Source of the DNA: JALZCH01 sp036400075
GTDB lineage: Bacteria; Acidobacteriota; Blastocatellia; Pyrinomonadales; Pyrinomonadaceae
Direction: 5' to 3'
Assembly: GCA_036400075.1 (NCBI GenBank)
Contig: DASWLV010000002.1
Span: forward strand, 124,001 to 188,000
Length of the DNA: 64,000 nucleotides
Shown here: piece after piece, positions 33,915-43,800 of the stretch
How the letters are laid out: each line of letters begins with the position of its first letter
How positions within the stretch are numbered: the first letter of the stretch is position 1
Notes under the pieces: model-generated
What the model was told of the DNA's origin: nothing
The model's database searches: none
The model's input: the letters and a program-made list of their open reading frames with translations, nothing else
Position numbers and translations under genes: made by a program

Positions 33915-34370
33915 TCAATCCCAGACGTAGTTTTCATCATAATCAATTTCGTGTTTTTTCAAAAAAGCGCGAAACTCATCCTGATAAGTACGCCGACGAT
34001 GAAGCTCTCTTTGATTGGCAATATATTTCTTAACAGTTTCTGCACCCGAAGGACTCACCGAAAATGCGCCGTAACCATTTTGCCATTGAAAGTTGTGAAA
34101 TTCTTCGTCTTTGGTTTTTATCCATTTGGAGCTGCGTTTTTTGATAACTTCAACAATTTTGGCAATCGTCCAAATCCTCGATAACGCCAGAAGAATATGA
34201 ATGTGATCTTTGTCGCCTCCGATGATTAAAGCGGGCGAATAGCACTCGTCATACAAAATTTTAGCGATGTAGGCGTGCAATTCAGGTTCGATTTTTTCAG
34301 TGATAAACGGTTGGCGATGTTTAGTCGAAAAAACGACGTGAATCAACATCTGTGACAATGATTGTGGCAT
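33915..34370 (-). CDS. IS200/IS605-like Y1 transposase, RAYT type
   Basis: 151 residues. HUH motif as HIHILLAL (about 56-63) and catalytic Tyr in KKYIANQREH (about 115-124). N-terminal MLIHVVFSTKHRQPFI and the GYGAFSVSPS segment are typical. Single-copy REP-associated transposases of this group nick and rejoin DNA at the REP hairpins. No TnpB or IscB companion gene is present. The gene looks intact. Confidence 0.88.
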   Translation of the reverse strand: MPQSLSQMLIHVVFSTKHRQPFITEKIEPELHAYIAKILYDECYSPALIIGGDKDHIHILLALSRIWTIAKIVEVIKKRSSKWIKTKDEEFHNFQWQNGYGAFSVSPSGAETVKKYIANQRELHRRRTYQDEFRAFLKKHEIDYDENYVWD

Positions 34371-34487
34371 AAATCATTTACTCCGCCGCGTTGCGGCTCA
34401 AATGTTTTGGGCTTTTTTTCTCAGGGCGTTTCTTTTTCTCAGGGTGTCGCCCTGAGCTATATTACGGCGCGCCTTTGGCGCTGGGAA
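34371..34487. repeat. Right inverted arm with REP-like hairpins
   Basis: Holds tttactccgccgcgttgcggc next to the transposase start and ctcagggtgtcgccctgag (about 34438-34456), with ggcgc hairpin bases at its outer end (near 34466-34482). It is the inverted partner of the left arm. Confidence 0.75.
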
Positions 34488-34489
34488 AA

Positions 34490-34852
34490 TTAAATCATTT
34501 CCTTTTGTTTGAAGGTTTCAAAACTCGCTTTCGTTAAATTTTCCAAATCGGCGAAAACCGTTTCGTTTGATTTCTTGAAATTGAAACACGCTTTTCCAGT
34601 CAAACGCTTTCTTAATTCGGGCGAAATGCCATCGAGCAATTCGGGAAAAAAGTAAAGCGGAACGAGGTGAAAACTGACGTAATTCTTTTTGATTTCCACG
34701 CCGCCGAACCAGATTTCCTGTTTCTTTTCGTTCAATTTTTTCGAGAGCAGATAATATTTCCCCAGCTCATCGAATTTGATCGCCAAATCTTTTTCGAGCG
34801 GTTTGAAAATTTCTCTTAATCGTTTAAACGTTTCTTCAAAATTTTGTGACAT
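34490..34852 (-). CDS. Uncharacterised 120-residue protein
   Basis: Soluble protein with an N-terminal helix rich in charged residues (FEETFKRLREIFKPLEKDL), then a beta-rich part with EIWFGGVEIKKNYVSFHLVPLY and a final helix. The pattern (short strand plus SPELRKRLTGKACFNFKK) resembles DUF1801-like small domains, but I would not assign it. It overlaps the 3' end of the helicase gene by 17 bp, so it is likely co-translated with it. The downstream end abuts the RAYT element. Confidence 0.7.
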   Translation of the reverse strand: MSQNFEETFKRLREIFKPLEKDLAIKFDELGKYYLLSKKLNEKKQEIWFGGVEIKKNYVSFHLVPLYFFPELLDGISPELRKRLTGKACFNFKKSNETVFADLENLTKASFETFKQKEMI

Positions 34853-36821
34853 TTGTCATCTCCTGTTTTGTACCGAAAACTGCTTCGACTTCCGCCAAGT
34901 TTCGCGCGATTCGCATTCTCGGCAGGCTGTTTAAGAAAACTTTGCCATAACCTTTGGTCGTCAAACGCGGGTCTAGGATTGCAATCACGCCTTTGTCCGA
35001 AGCGCTGCGAATCAAACGCCCGACGCCTTGTTTGAGCGAAATCGCGGCTTGCGGCACGGAATATTCAAAAAACGAAGAGCCGCCTGTCGAATCAATAAAT
35101 CGCTGGCGGGCGGCGACAATCGGGTCGGTCGGGACGGCAAAGGGCAGTTTGTCAATAATCACGCACGACAATTGCTCGCCGCGCACGTCAACGCCTTGCC
35201 AGAACGAAGAAGTCGCAAACAAAACCGCGTTTTGTGTGTTTCTGAATTTCTCCAAAAGTCCGGCTTTTGACATTGTGCCTTGCACGAAACAGGGAAAGTC
35301 AACGCGCGGCGCGATGCGTTCGTAAAGCGCGTTCATCGAAGCGTTGCTCGTCGCCAGAACGAAAGCGCGTCCGTCCGAGATTTCCAGAATTTTGATGATT
35401 TCGCCCGCCGCGACTTGCAGAAAATCCGGTGAACGCGGATCGGGCATTCTCGGCGGCAAATATAAAATCGCCTGTTTTTCGTAATCAAACGACGATGGAG
35501 CGATTAAATCGTCGGTGTTTTCGGCTTCGAGTCCGAGCCGTTCTTTGATGAAATTAAAGCTCCCGGCGGTGGAAAGTGTCGCGCTCGTTAAAACGGCGGC
35601 TTCGGTTTTCTCGAAAAGCTTGTCTTGCAGCAGACCGGAAACGTCAATCGGCGAAGCGCGCAGGAAAGTTCCGCGCCCGCGCCGTTCCTGCCAGTAAACG
35701 AATTTCGCGTCGTCGCCCGAACAAATAAAATCCAAATCGAAACGAATTTGTCTGGCGCGTCTGACCAGACTTTCGACTTCGGCGGGCGCGTCTTTGATGG
35801 CGTCCAAAGCGGTTTCCAACCTTTCGAGAGCTTTATCCAAGGCGACAAACGCTTCGCCCTGCGCGGTGACGAGAATTTCTTTCCCGCGCGTTTGTTTAAA
35901 AGTATCGGGCGCAATCGGAAAACGTCCGTCTTCGTCTCTGCCGCGACGGAAACCGGCGAAAAAGCGGTCGGCAAAATCCGTGATTTTGCGGGCAATTTTG
36001 ACCAAATCGCGATTTGTTTCGACATCGGAGAACGCGAGATTTCCGATGTCTCTGATTAATTCGTCAATTTGATAATTTGAAACCTGAGCGCCGAAATAAT
36101 CGGCGGCAATGTCTTCGATTAAATGAGCTTCGTCGAAAACGACTGCCGCGTAATCGGGCAGCACGCGCCCGAAATTTGAATCGCCTCGCAAAGCCAAATC
36201 CGCGAAGAAAAGATGATGATTGACAATGACAATATCGGCGTCGCAGGCTCGCTGGCGCATTCGGGTGATAAAACACGGCTCGAATTCGGGGCATTTTTGC
36301 CCCAGACAAGTTTCCGAACGCGCGTCAATATAACGCCAGAACGAGAGATTTTCGGGTAAATCCACAAGCTCGGCGCGGTCGCCGATTGCCGATTCGCGCG
36401 ACCAATGGCTGACCGCTTCAAAATAATCAACGTCGTCCAAACCCGAAAGAATCGGCGTGAATTCAGCCTTTTTCGTTTTTTGCAGGCAGACGTAGTTGGC
36501 GCGTCCTTTCATATACGCGGCGGTGAATTTTTTCGGAAGAATTTTCTGCAAAAACGGAATGTCTTTTTCCATCAACTGCTCTTGCAGATTTTTCGTTCCG
36601 GTCGAGATAATCACGCGCTTTTTTTCGGCGAGCGCAAAGGCGATTGCCGGAACTAAATAAGCGAGAGTTTTACCCGTTCCCGTGCCTGCTTCGACGATCA
36701 GGTGACGGCGTTCTTCAAAGGCGCGCAAAACAGCTTCCGCCATTTTGATTTGACCTTCGCGGTATTCGTATTCCGTGTGATTTTTGGCGATGAGACCGTC
36801 GCGCCCGAAAATTTTTTCCAT
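34836..36821 (-). CDS. dinG: DinG/XPD-type iron-sulfur ATP-dependent helicase
   Basis: 661 residues. Walker A GTGTGKT ends at 52, DEAH at 230-233, and motif VI is QGVGRLIRS near 605. Four cysteines at 112, 172, 177 and 183 match the 4Fe-4S cluster of the XPD family. The product unwinds DNA 5'-3', helping replication past R-loops or damage. It lacks the N-terminal nuclease domain of some Firmicutes versions. It starts with MEKIFGRDGL and runs to an overlap with the small gene. Typical size for the family. Confidence 0.92.
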   Translation of the reverse strand: MEKIFGRDGLIAKNHTEYEYREGQIKMAEAVLRAFEERRHLIVEAGTGTGKTLAYLVPAIAFALAEKKRVIISTGTKNLQEQLMEKDIPFLQKILPKKFTAAYMKGRANYVCLQKTKKAEFTPILSGLDDVDYFEAVSHWSRESAIGDRAELVDLPENLSFWRYIDARSETCLGQKCPEFEPCFITRMRQRACDADIVIVNHHLFFADLALRGDSNFGRVLPDYAAVVFDEAHLIEDIAADYFGAQVSNYQIDELIRDIGNLAFSDVETNRDLVKIARKITDFADRFFAGFRRGRDEDGRFPIAPDTFKQTRGKEILVTAQGEAFVALDKALERLETALDAIKDAPAEVESLVRRARQIRFDLDFICSGDDAKFVYWQERRGRGTFLRASPIDVSGLLQDKLFEKTEAAVLTSATLSTAGSFNFIKERLGLEAENTDDLIAPSSFDYEKQAILYLPPRMPDPRSPDFLQVAAGEIIKILEISDGRAFVLATSNASMNALYERIAPRVDFPCFVQGTMSKAGLLEKFRNTQNAVLFATSSFWQGVDVRGEQLSCVIIDKLPFAVPTDPIVAARQRFIDSTGGSSFFEYSVPQAAISLKQGVGRLIRSASDKGVIAILDPRLTTKGYGKVFLNSLPRMRIARNLAEVEAVFGTKQEMTNVTKF

Positions 36822-36960
36822 CTTAATTATAGCTGCGTTTATGATAAATCATTCGCATATAATCTTCACCATTCATTAAAGCAAATTCGCGGGGTTTGCC
36901 GAAAATCGAAATACTTTGTGTTTTATGCCTGCTTTTTCAAATTCATAAACAAGAAAATTG

Positions 36961-36989
36961 TTGACTTTAAGTGGTTTAAGGCATATTAT
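36961..36989 (+). promoter_or_regulatory. Sigma-70-type promoter
   Basis: TTGACT (36961-36966) and TATTAT (36984-36989) are spaced by 17 bp, about 90 bases before the first of the three paralogous genes. Confidence 0.7.
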
Positions 36990-37081
36990 CTTGGCATTTC
37001 CAACGAGGAACAGTTATTAATTTCCGTTGTTTTAACTGTTACTTTTTCTAAATTACACCCAAAGTTGGAAAGGGAAATCAG

Positions 37082-37663
37082 ATGTCCAGCCAAAAAACTT
37101 CCGCTTATCATTTCTTCTCGATGTTGCTTGCAATTATTTTTCTATGTTTTTGTGCAGGCATAAAAGCTGTGGCTCAGGATGAGCCTGTTAAGCTTATCAA
37201 TGAGCTTCCGAAACATCTTCCGCTTAAAATAGAAATAGAAAACGCCGACAAAGAAGATTTGTTGCGCGAGCTAAGGTTAAAAGTAACCAACGAAAGCAAT
37301 AAACCGATTTATTACCTTGATTTTTTCCTTGAAGTGGCTGACGTAGAAAAAACCAGCGGATTAAACTTTATTGAATACTTTTGGTTTGGGGATCGGGAGT
37401 TTAGGCGGGGCAAATTTGCAAGTGAAAAAGATATTCCGCTTAAAAAAGGCGAAAGCGCAATTCTAAAAGTCCCTGAAGATCGTGTCAAAGGGTTTAACAG
37501 AATGTTAGAAAGATATAGTTTTACAAAGCCAAGAAGATTTATTTTACAATTCAGTCACCTTAGCTATGGCGACGGAACAGGTTATCACATGCTTAACGCG
37601 GTACCCTATCCTGAAAAAGACTCCGAAAATAAACCTCGAAAACCTGATAACGAAAAGCATTAA
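37082..37663 (+). CDS. Exported protein, first of three paralogues
   Basis: 193 residues with a signal peptide (about 1-32, cleavable after AVAQ). The mature part has a beta-rich Ig-like pattern: NELPKHLPLKIEIENADKE, then LRLKVTNESNKPIYYLDFFL, then a strand with KKGESAILKVPEDRVKG and a closing DGTGYHMLNAVPYP. I do not recognise the family. It is followed by two closely related genes: the first 24 bases of this gene and the next are nearly the same (both start MSSQKTSA), so they arose by tandem duplication. Confidence 0.85.
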   Translation: MSSQKTSAYHFFSMLLAIIFLCFCAGIKAVAQDEPVKLINELPKHLPLKIEIENADKEDLLRELRLKVTNESNKPIYYLDFFLEVADVEKTSGLNFIEYFWFGDREFRRGKFASEKDIPLKKGESAILKVPEDRVKGFNRMLERYSFTKPRRFILQFSHLSYGDGTGYHMLNAVPYPEKDSENKPRKPDNEKH

Positions 37664-37785
37664 ATTGAAAATCTTGTGTTTATCTTAAAAGAGCAGTAAT
37701 GCCACATTCGTCAGCTATAACAAATCGGCAATTATTTTGAGTAATAAGCTAATAATTCCATTCACCGCTTAGAAAGGAAAATCAA

Positions 37786-38322
37786 ATGTCCAGCCAAAAA
37801 ACTTCCGCTAAATCTCGATTCTTAATTCTGTTTTCCCTATTAAGTTTGTGCATTACGGCTAAAGTAATCGCACAAGACGAAACTGCAAAACTAATTAACA
37901 AAATTCCCAAACATCTGCCGCTTAAGATTGAAATACAAAACGCGGACAAGGAAGATCTGATGCGTGAGCTAACGCTGAAAGTAACCAATGAAAGCGATAA
38001 ACCTATCTATTATATAGACTTTTTTCTTGAAGTGGCTGACGTAGAAAAAACCAGCGGATTAAACTTTGCCGAACATTTTTGGTTTGGGGACCGAGAGTTT
38101 AAATGGGACAAAATTGCAAGTGGAGAAGACGCTTTTATTAAGAAAGGGGAAACTGTAACTCTCAAAGTTTCTGAAGATCGTATCAAAGGATTTACCAGGA
38201 TGTTGGAAAGATACAGTTTCACTAAGCCAAGGAAATTTATTTTATGGTTTAGTTATCTTAGCTTTGGTGATGGAACGGGCTATCATACACTTGGCGCTGT
38301 ACCATACCCCGAAAAAAACTGA
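37786..38322 (+). CDS. Exported protein, second paralogue
   Basis: 178 residues, clearly related to its neighbours over the whole length (LINKIPKHLPLKIEIQNADKE; DVEKTSGLNFAEHFWFGDRE; DGTGYHTLGAVPYPEKN). It has the same N-terminus as the first paralogue but lacks the charged C-terminal tail. A signal peptide is present. A purine-rich site agaaaggaaa precedes the ATG. Function unknown. Confidence 0.85.
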   Translation: MSSQKTSAKSRFLILFSLLSLCITAKVIAQDETAKLINKIPKHLPLKIEIQNADKEDLMRELTLKVTNESDKPIYYIDFFLEVADVEKTSGLNFAEHFWFGDREFKWDKIASGEDAFIKKGETVTLKVSEDRIKGFTRMLERYSFTKPRKFILWFSYLSFGDGTGYHTLGAVPYPEKN

Positions 38323-38332
38323 AAAAAAATAG

Positions 38333-38360
38333 TTGATATTTGTATTATTAAGATGATAAT
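38333..38360 (+). promoter_or_regulatory. Promoter candidate for the third paralogue
   Basis: TTGATA (38333-38338) and GATAAT (38355-38360), 16 bp apart, between the second and third paralogues. The third gene may therefore be expressed independently. Confidence 0.5.
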
Positions 38361-38404
38361 ATCACTCCGCTTTTCAATTTAAATGTCTTTTGTGGGAGAG
38401 AGAT

Positions 38405-40399
38405 ATGAAAACATTTTGTCACCGTCGTTTTCCACGTTTTTATTGGCTTAGTTTCCCCGCCTTTTCTGTTTTTCTTATCTTTTTACAGGTCGCTTATATA
38501 TTAGGGCAAAATAATGATGAAGCTCCTAATCTTATCAATAAAATCCCTAAGCATCTGCCCATTAAAATAGAAATAGAAAATGCCGACAAAGAAGATTTGT
38601 TACGCGAGCTAAGAGTAAAAGTAACCAATGAAGGCGACAAGCCTATTTATTACCTCCGTTTCTTTCTTGAGGTTACTGACGTAGAAAAAACCGGAGGATT
38701 AAATTTTGTCGAAAATTTATGGTTTGGAAGGCGAGAACTTAGTAATTGGGATGAACTTGCAACCGAAAAAGACGTTCCGCTAAAAAAAGGCGAAAGTACA
38801 ATTCTAAAAGTCCCCGGAGACCGTGTTAAGGGTTTCGACAGAATGTTAGAAAGGTATAATTTTACAAAACCAAGAAAATTTGATTTAGTGTTTGGCGACC
38901 TCAACTATGGAGATGGAACAGGTTATCACACGACAGGCGCACTTCCTTATCCCGAAAAAGACTCCGAAAATAAACCTCGAAAACCTAATAACGAAAAACA
39001 GAACAACTTTTTATCCGGTTATTCAAACTTTCCGCGAGGACAACCTTCTTGCGGAGAAAAACTTGACTTTTGGTGGCTCCTTCATAACGCATATCTAAAA
39101 ACATATCCTTCCAATTACTTTCAATCTCTTGTTCAAAACACTTTTACTTCTAATTTTGCTCCGGGATGTTGTCAGGGAGATTGCAGAAAACTAAAACTTT
39201 ATGATACAGGCGGTTGTCCTGTTCCAGATCCAAATCAGTATATTAAGGCTTGGATAGAGGCTTGGTATTGTACCGACCGTGGATTTTTTTGTTCAACTCC
39301 GAATTATAAGCCAATACATTGTAATAATGGTGGTTGGGTTTGGACTGCGGAACTTATTCCTTGCGGATCTAAAGTGGACTACGAATGTACTCCAAGCGGA
39401 CACGAAGAAGGCGCGCCGGGCTTTGAGTATGAATGTTCCGACGGTTTGGATAACGATTGCGATAAAAAGCCGAACTGCCGCGATGATTCGTGCAAACAAA
39501 CACAGTATTGTGACGACGAGTGCGACAAAGATGATGATGAATATATTGCGGCGAGCTGCGGCGGCAATGACTGCGATGATGAAACTGATTTCATCCCACT
39601 AAGAGACCCTGAGACAGGTCAACTACGACCCGAAGAACCCGGGCGTATTTGCCAGAATACACGTGATGATGATTGCGATGGTTTAACGGATGATGAAGAC
39701 CCCGATTGCAGTGCGCCGCCAAGCCCGACACCGACGCCTTCGCCAACGCCCTGCGACGGTCCTCCCGGAGTGTGCGATGGCGGCGGTCTTCGCTGGGATA
39801 AGTGCCAGGAATGCTGCGTGCTTGTAGAAGGCGGACCATGCGTAGGCTCTTCCCCGATTGTCATAGACATTGCGGGTAATGGCTTTAATCTGACCGATGT
39901 CGCAAGCGGAGTTCGTTTTGACATCATAGGTAACGGCGGGGAAAAACAAATCGCCTGGACTCGTGCTGATTCCGACGATGTTTGGCTGGCGCTCGACCGC
40001 AACGGAAACGGTTTGATTGACGACGGCAAAGAATTGTTCGGCAACTACACGCCGCAGCCTGCTCCGCCCGCAGGCGAGAAGAAGAACGGTTTTCTCGCTT
40101 TGGCTGAATACGACAAACCTTTCAGCGGCGGTAATTCGGATGGTGTGATTGACAATCGGGACGCGATTTTCAGCAATTTGCGTTTGTGGCAAGATACAAA
40201 TCACAACGGCATCAGTGAAGCAAGCGAGCTGCACAGCTTGCCGGATTTGGGAATAGCTAAATTGGAATTGCGTTATCGTGAATCTAAACGCACGGACGAG
40301 TTCGGTAATCAATTCAGGTATCGAGCAAAAGTTTGGGATGCGCGCGGCGCGCAAGCCGGACGCTGGGCGTGGGATGTGTTTCTTGTCACACGACATTAA
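38405..40399 (+). CDS. Third paralogue fused to a calcium-binding-type C-terminal region
   Basis: 664 residues from MKTFCHRRF. The first 185 or so repeat the paralogue domain (LPIKIEIENADKED; DVEKTGGLNFVENLWFG; DGTGYHTTGALPYPEK). A cysteine-rich stretch follows (about 205-460), with Asp-rich short repeats of the MopE type (DGLDNDCDKKPNC, DDDCDGLTDDEDPDC). A Pro/Thr spacer (PSPTPTPSPTPC) leads to a C-terminal domain with EF-hand-like loops DRNGNGLIDDGKE and DTNHNGISEASE. This end resembles regions found in secreted adhesins. Ca2+ binding is inferred from these loops. It is followed by a terminator. Confidence 0.85.
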   Translation: MKTFCHRRFPRFYWLSFPAFSVFLIFLQVAYILGQNNDEAPNLINKIPKHLPIKIEIENADKEDLLRELRVKVTNEGDKPIYYLRFFLEVTDVEKTGGLNFVENLWFGRRELSNWDELATEKDVPLKKGESTILKVPGDRVKGFDRMLERYNFTKPRKFDLVFGDLNYGDGTGYHTTGALPYPEKDSENKPRKPNNEKQNNFLSGYSNFPRGQPSCGEKLDFWWLLHNAYLKTYPSNYFQSLVQNTFTSNFAPGCCQGDCRKLKLYDTGGCPVPDPNQYIKAWIEAWYCTDRGFFCSTPNYKPIHCNNGGWVWTAELIPCGSKVDYECTPSGHEEGAPGFEYECSDGLDNDCDKKPNCRDDSCKQTQYCDDECDKDDDEYIAASCGGNDCDDETDFIPLRDPETGQLRPEEPGRICQNTRDDDCDGLTDDEDPDCSAPPSPTPTPSPTPCDGPPGVCDGGGLRWDKCQECCVLVEGGPCVGSSPIVIDIAGNGFNLTDVASGVRFDIIGNGGEKQIAWTRADSDDVWLALDRNGNGLIDDGKELFGNYTPQPAPPAGEKKNGFLALAEYDKPFSGGNSDGVIDNRDAIFSNLRLWQDTNHNGISEASELHSLPDLGIAKLELRYRESKRTDEFGNQFRYRAKVWDARGAQAGRWAWDVFLVTRH

Positions 40400-40423
40400 G
40401 CCTTTTTCCGAAACTAAAATTTT

Positions 40424-40453
40424 AAGCCGCCTTTAGTCGGGCGGCTTATTTTA
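40424..40453 (+). terminator. Rho-independent terminator
   Basis: Stem aagccgcc / ggcggctt with an 8-base loop and a T-rich tail, 25 bp after the third paralogue stop codon. Confidence 0.87.
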
Positions 40454-40899
40454 TCTGCTATAACTTAAATTCTAAGTAATGCATTTTAAAAAACCGGCAT
40501 TAGAAAATTACTTATTTTTCTTTCCGACGGAGGCTTGTTTCAAGAACAACAAAAGAGCCGCCTTGTTTTACCGCAGAATTTGTTGCGAAAACAATGCGGA
40601 AAACGCTTTTTTTGAATTGAACAAGCGGCGTCCGGTGTGCTAATATTTTTATCACTTGCCTAACCTGACCAAAATGACAAATTGGAAACTTAAGGCTGTT
40701 CTCAGTATTGTCATTTTAGATGCCGGAAATTATTCGGCAGCGTTCATTTTCGTTTGAACCAGCATCTGACTTACGCGGCAAGTAACTTTTTAGAACCGTT
40801 CGGTTCAAAATCATCAATAAAAGCGCATTGTTTTAACTTTATAAAAAACCGCGCTGCAAAATAATTCCCAAGTGAATAAGTTGTGAGGTAACAGCAATA
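40454..40899 (+). promoter_or_regulatory. Intergenic region with promoter candidate for the second M36 gene
   Basis: A 446-bp gene-free stretch. TTGAAC (40617-40622) and TAATAT (40641-40646), 18 bp apart, form the best promoter and give a leader of about 250 bases. No riboswitch pattern or tRNA was recognised in the leader. Confidence 0.5.
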
Positions 40900-43800
40900 A
40901 TGAAGACAGGCTTACGAGAAGAGCGCAAAGGACTTCTGCTTTCGTTTTTAACGCTCGGATTGATCGGCGCGCTCGCCGTGCTTCCGTCGCAGTTTCGTTC
41001 AACGGCGAACGAAGATACTCAAGAACCCGGCGGACATACCAAAATCGAAAATTACGATATTCGCAAGGATAAATCGGCTGCCGCCCTCAACGCGCGCGCC
41101 GAATTTCGCGCCGCGTCCGGCAAGCCCGAAATGGCGGCGGCAGAGGACCGGGAAAAGATTGCCGCGAACGAAAAAGCTTTGCTCGAACGCTTTCCGACGT
41201 TGGAAATCAAATACAACGAAGAGCTTAATAATGCCGAACTGATAGCTCCAAGAGTCGGTTTAAGGCGCGCTGCGAAGTTGACCGCTCCTTCGACCGCCAA
41301 ACGCCCGGACAATCTGCGCTCGTTCGCCAAGGCAAATAACGATTTGCTGGCTGTGACCGATTCGCAGGTTGACAATTTAAAAGTCGCGGCGGATTACACA
41401 AACCCGAACGGCGAGCTTTCATTCGTTCATCTTGAGCAGGAAATAAACGGCATTCCGGTTTTCCAGGGCGAGCTGAAAGCCGGTTTTACCAAACGCGGCG
41501 AAATCGTCCGCGTCATTAATAATCTCGCTCCCGGCTTGGAATATAATTCAGTTTCCTCCGATTTCGGTTCGCCGGAAGAGGCTGTTCGCGCGGCTTTTAA
41601 ACAAGTTTCGCGACCTATGAAAGACGAAGAAGCGACCAGAAACGCGGCGGCTTCGACCGAAATGAAAGCTGTTTTCGGAACGGGCGATTGGGCGACGACT
41701 GCGGAGAAGATGTATTTTCCGACCGAAGCGGGCGTAGCGCGACCCGCGTGGAGAGTTTCGATTTGGGAATCAGCCGCGGCTTATTACGTGATTGTTGACG
41801 CCGAAACCGGCACGATGCTATGGCGCAAAAATCTGACTAACCACCAAACGCAACCGGTGACTTATAACGTTTATGCCAATACAACCAGCTTATTGAAATC
41901 CTTAGACAGCCCCGCGCCGCTATCGCCCGGACCTACTAATCCGGAAATTGGAAATCAGGGCTTTGCGGCAACGCGCACGAACGTGACGCTAATTGGAAAC
42001 GAAGCGCCTTACACCTTCAACCAAAGAGGCTGGATTACCGATAATACAAACGCAACGGAGGGAAATAATGTGCGAGCCGGTCTCGACCGTTCCGAACCGG
42101 ACGGCATTGATGACGTAATAACAGGGTCGCCGAATCGCATATTTGAATCGCCGACGTGGAATCCGCCGCCGGGAACGCCGGGAACTGAGAGTGATGATCC
42201 GGTATCGCAGCAGGCTCAGCGCGGAGCCGTGATTCAGATGTTCTACGTCGTCAATCGCTTTCACGACGAAACATATCGTTTAGGGTTTACCGAAGCGGCT
42301 CGCAATTTCCAACAACAAAACTTTACCGGGCAAGGTGTACCGGGCGACCGAATTTTAGCTGAAGGTCAGGATTCCGATCCCAATAATCCCAGTTTTAACA
42401 ATGCTAACTTTACAACGGAAGCGGATGGCGGTCGGGGTAAAATGCAAATGTACCTCTGGAATGGACCTAACCCGGATCGCGATGGAACAGCCGATGCGGA
42501 AATTATGGTTCACGAACTGACACACGGATTATCCAATCGTTTGCATAGCAACGCTAGCGGTTTGAATACCAGTATGGGACGGGCAATGGGCGAAGGCTGG
42601 TCTGATTTTTACGCCCTCTCGATGCTTTCCGAGACATCTGACCCAATTAACGGCATTTATTCTTTAGCCAGCTACTCAACATTCTTAAGAGTTACCGGCT
42701 TTGGCGGAAATTATTATTACGGAATTCGGCGTTTCCCGAAAGCCGTAATGGCTTTTACCGGCGGACCGAACAATCGTCCGCATAATGGTCTTACGTTTAA
42801 TCATCTAAACTCCAATTGTAATGAGGTCATTGATTCAATCAGTGCTTACAGGCACGGACAGTTGGCAAACAACCAGATATGCGACGACATTCACAATGCG
42901 GGCGAAATTTGGAGCAGCGCACTCTGGGAGGTTCGCGCTAAATTCATTCAACAATACGGTCACGGCATAGGAACACGGCTCGTTTTACAGTATGTCACTG
43001 ATGGAATGAAGCTGGATCCGGCTAGTCCGACAATGTTGGACGCGCGCAACTCAATTATCGCCGCTGCCGCAAACGGTCCGAATCCCGATCTTGATGTCGC
43101 TTTGGTTTGGCAGGGCTTTGCCATTCGCGGAATGGGATATTCGGCGAGCATTCAAAATGCCGGTATCGGAGCGCTGGTTACCGAAGCGTTTGATTTGCCG
43201 AACGTTTCCGTGACAAACAATTTTTCGTTTACGGACGCTGCGCCGGGCGGTGACGGCGACGGATTCGCCGAACCCGGCGAAACGCTCGTTTTGACGGTTC
43301 CGGTTACTAATCCAACCGGCAGCACAATAACCGCCGTCACGGTCAGCGCCAATGGCGGCGCCAGCGTCAATTACGGCGATATTGCTAACGGCGCGACAGT
43401 AACGCGCACAATGAATTACCTCATTCCCGGCACTATGGCTTGCGGCAGCAATTTGGTCTTAAATTTTAATATTAATGGCAGTGCAGGCACCAATGTCGTG
43501 ACTCGCACTTTGAGAATCGGCGCACCGGTTTTCGGCTTTCAGCAAAACTTTGACGCGGTAACGGCTCCAAATCTTCCGGCAGGCTGGACGCAAACTGCCA
43601 TCGGTTCAAACACCGGCTGGAAAACCGCCACCGCGTCACCGGATTCGGCTCCGAATTCTGCTTTCACACCGGACCCGGCAGCAGCGGGCGGTGCTGATTT
43701 GGTTTCACCCGTGTTTACGTTAAACTCGTCCGACGCTATTTTGAATTTCCGCCATAAATACGACACGGAAAAGGACTGGGACGGGGGCTTGCTCGAAATC

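Larger units (their letters stand above)
33801..34485. mobile_element. REP-associated transposase (RAYT) element with inverted arms
   Basis: A Y1-type transposase gene bounded by long imperfect inverted sequences. Left (33803-33870) and the complement of right (34410-34482) share agcgcc..ggcgc, then a gtaat segment, then a hairpin of the type cttagggcaacgccctaag and an aaacgccct repeat. Inside these, two shorter REP-like motifs with ggcggagtaa (left near 33895-33907, right in complement near 34378-34388) lie directly next to the gene. The layout matches the REP/RAYT elements. No target-site duplication was identified. Confidence 0.75.
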
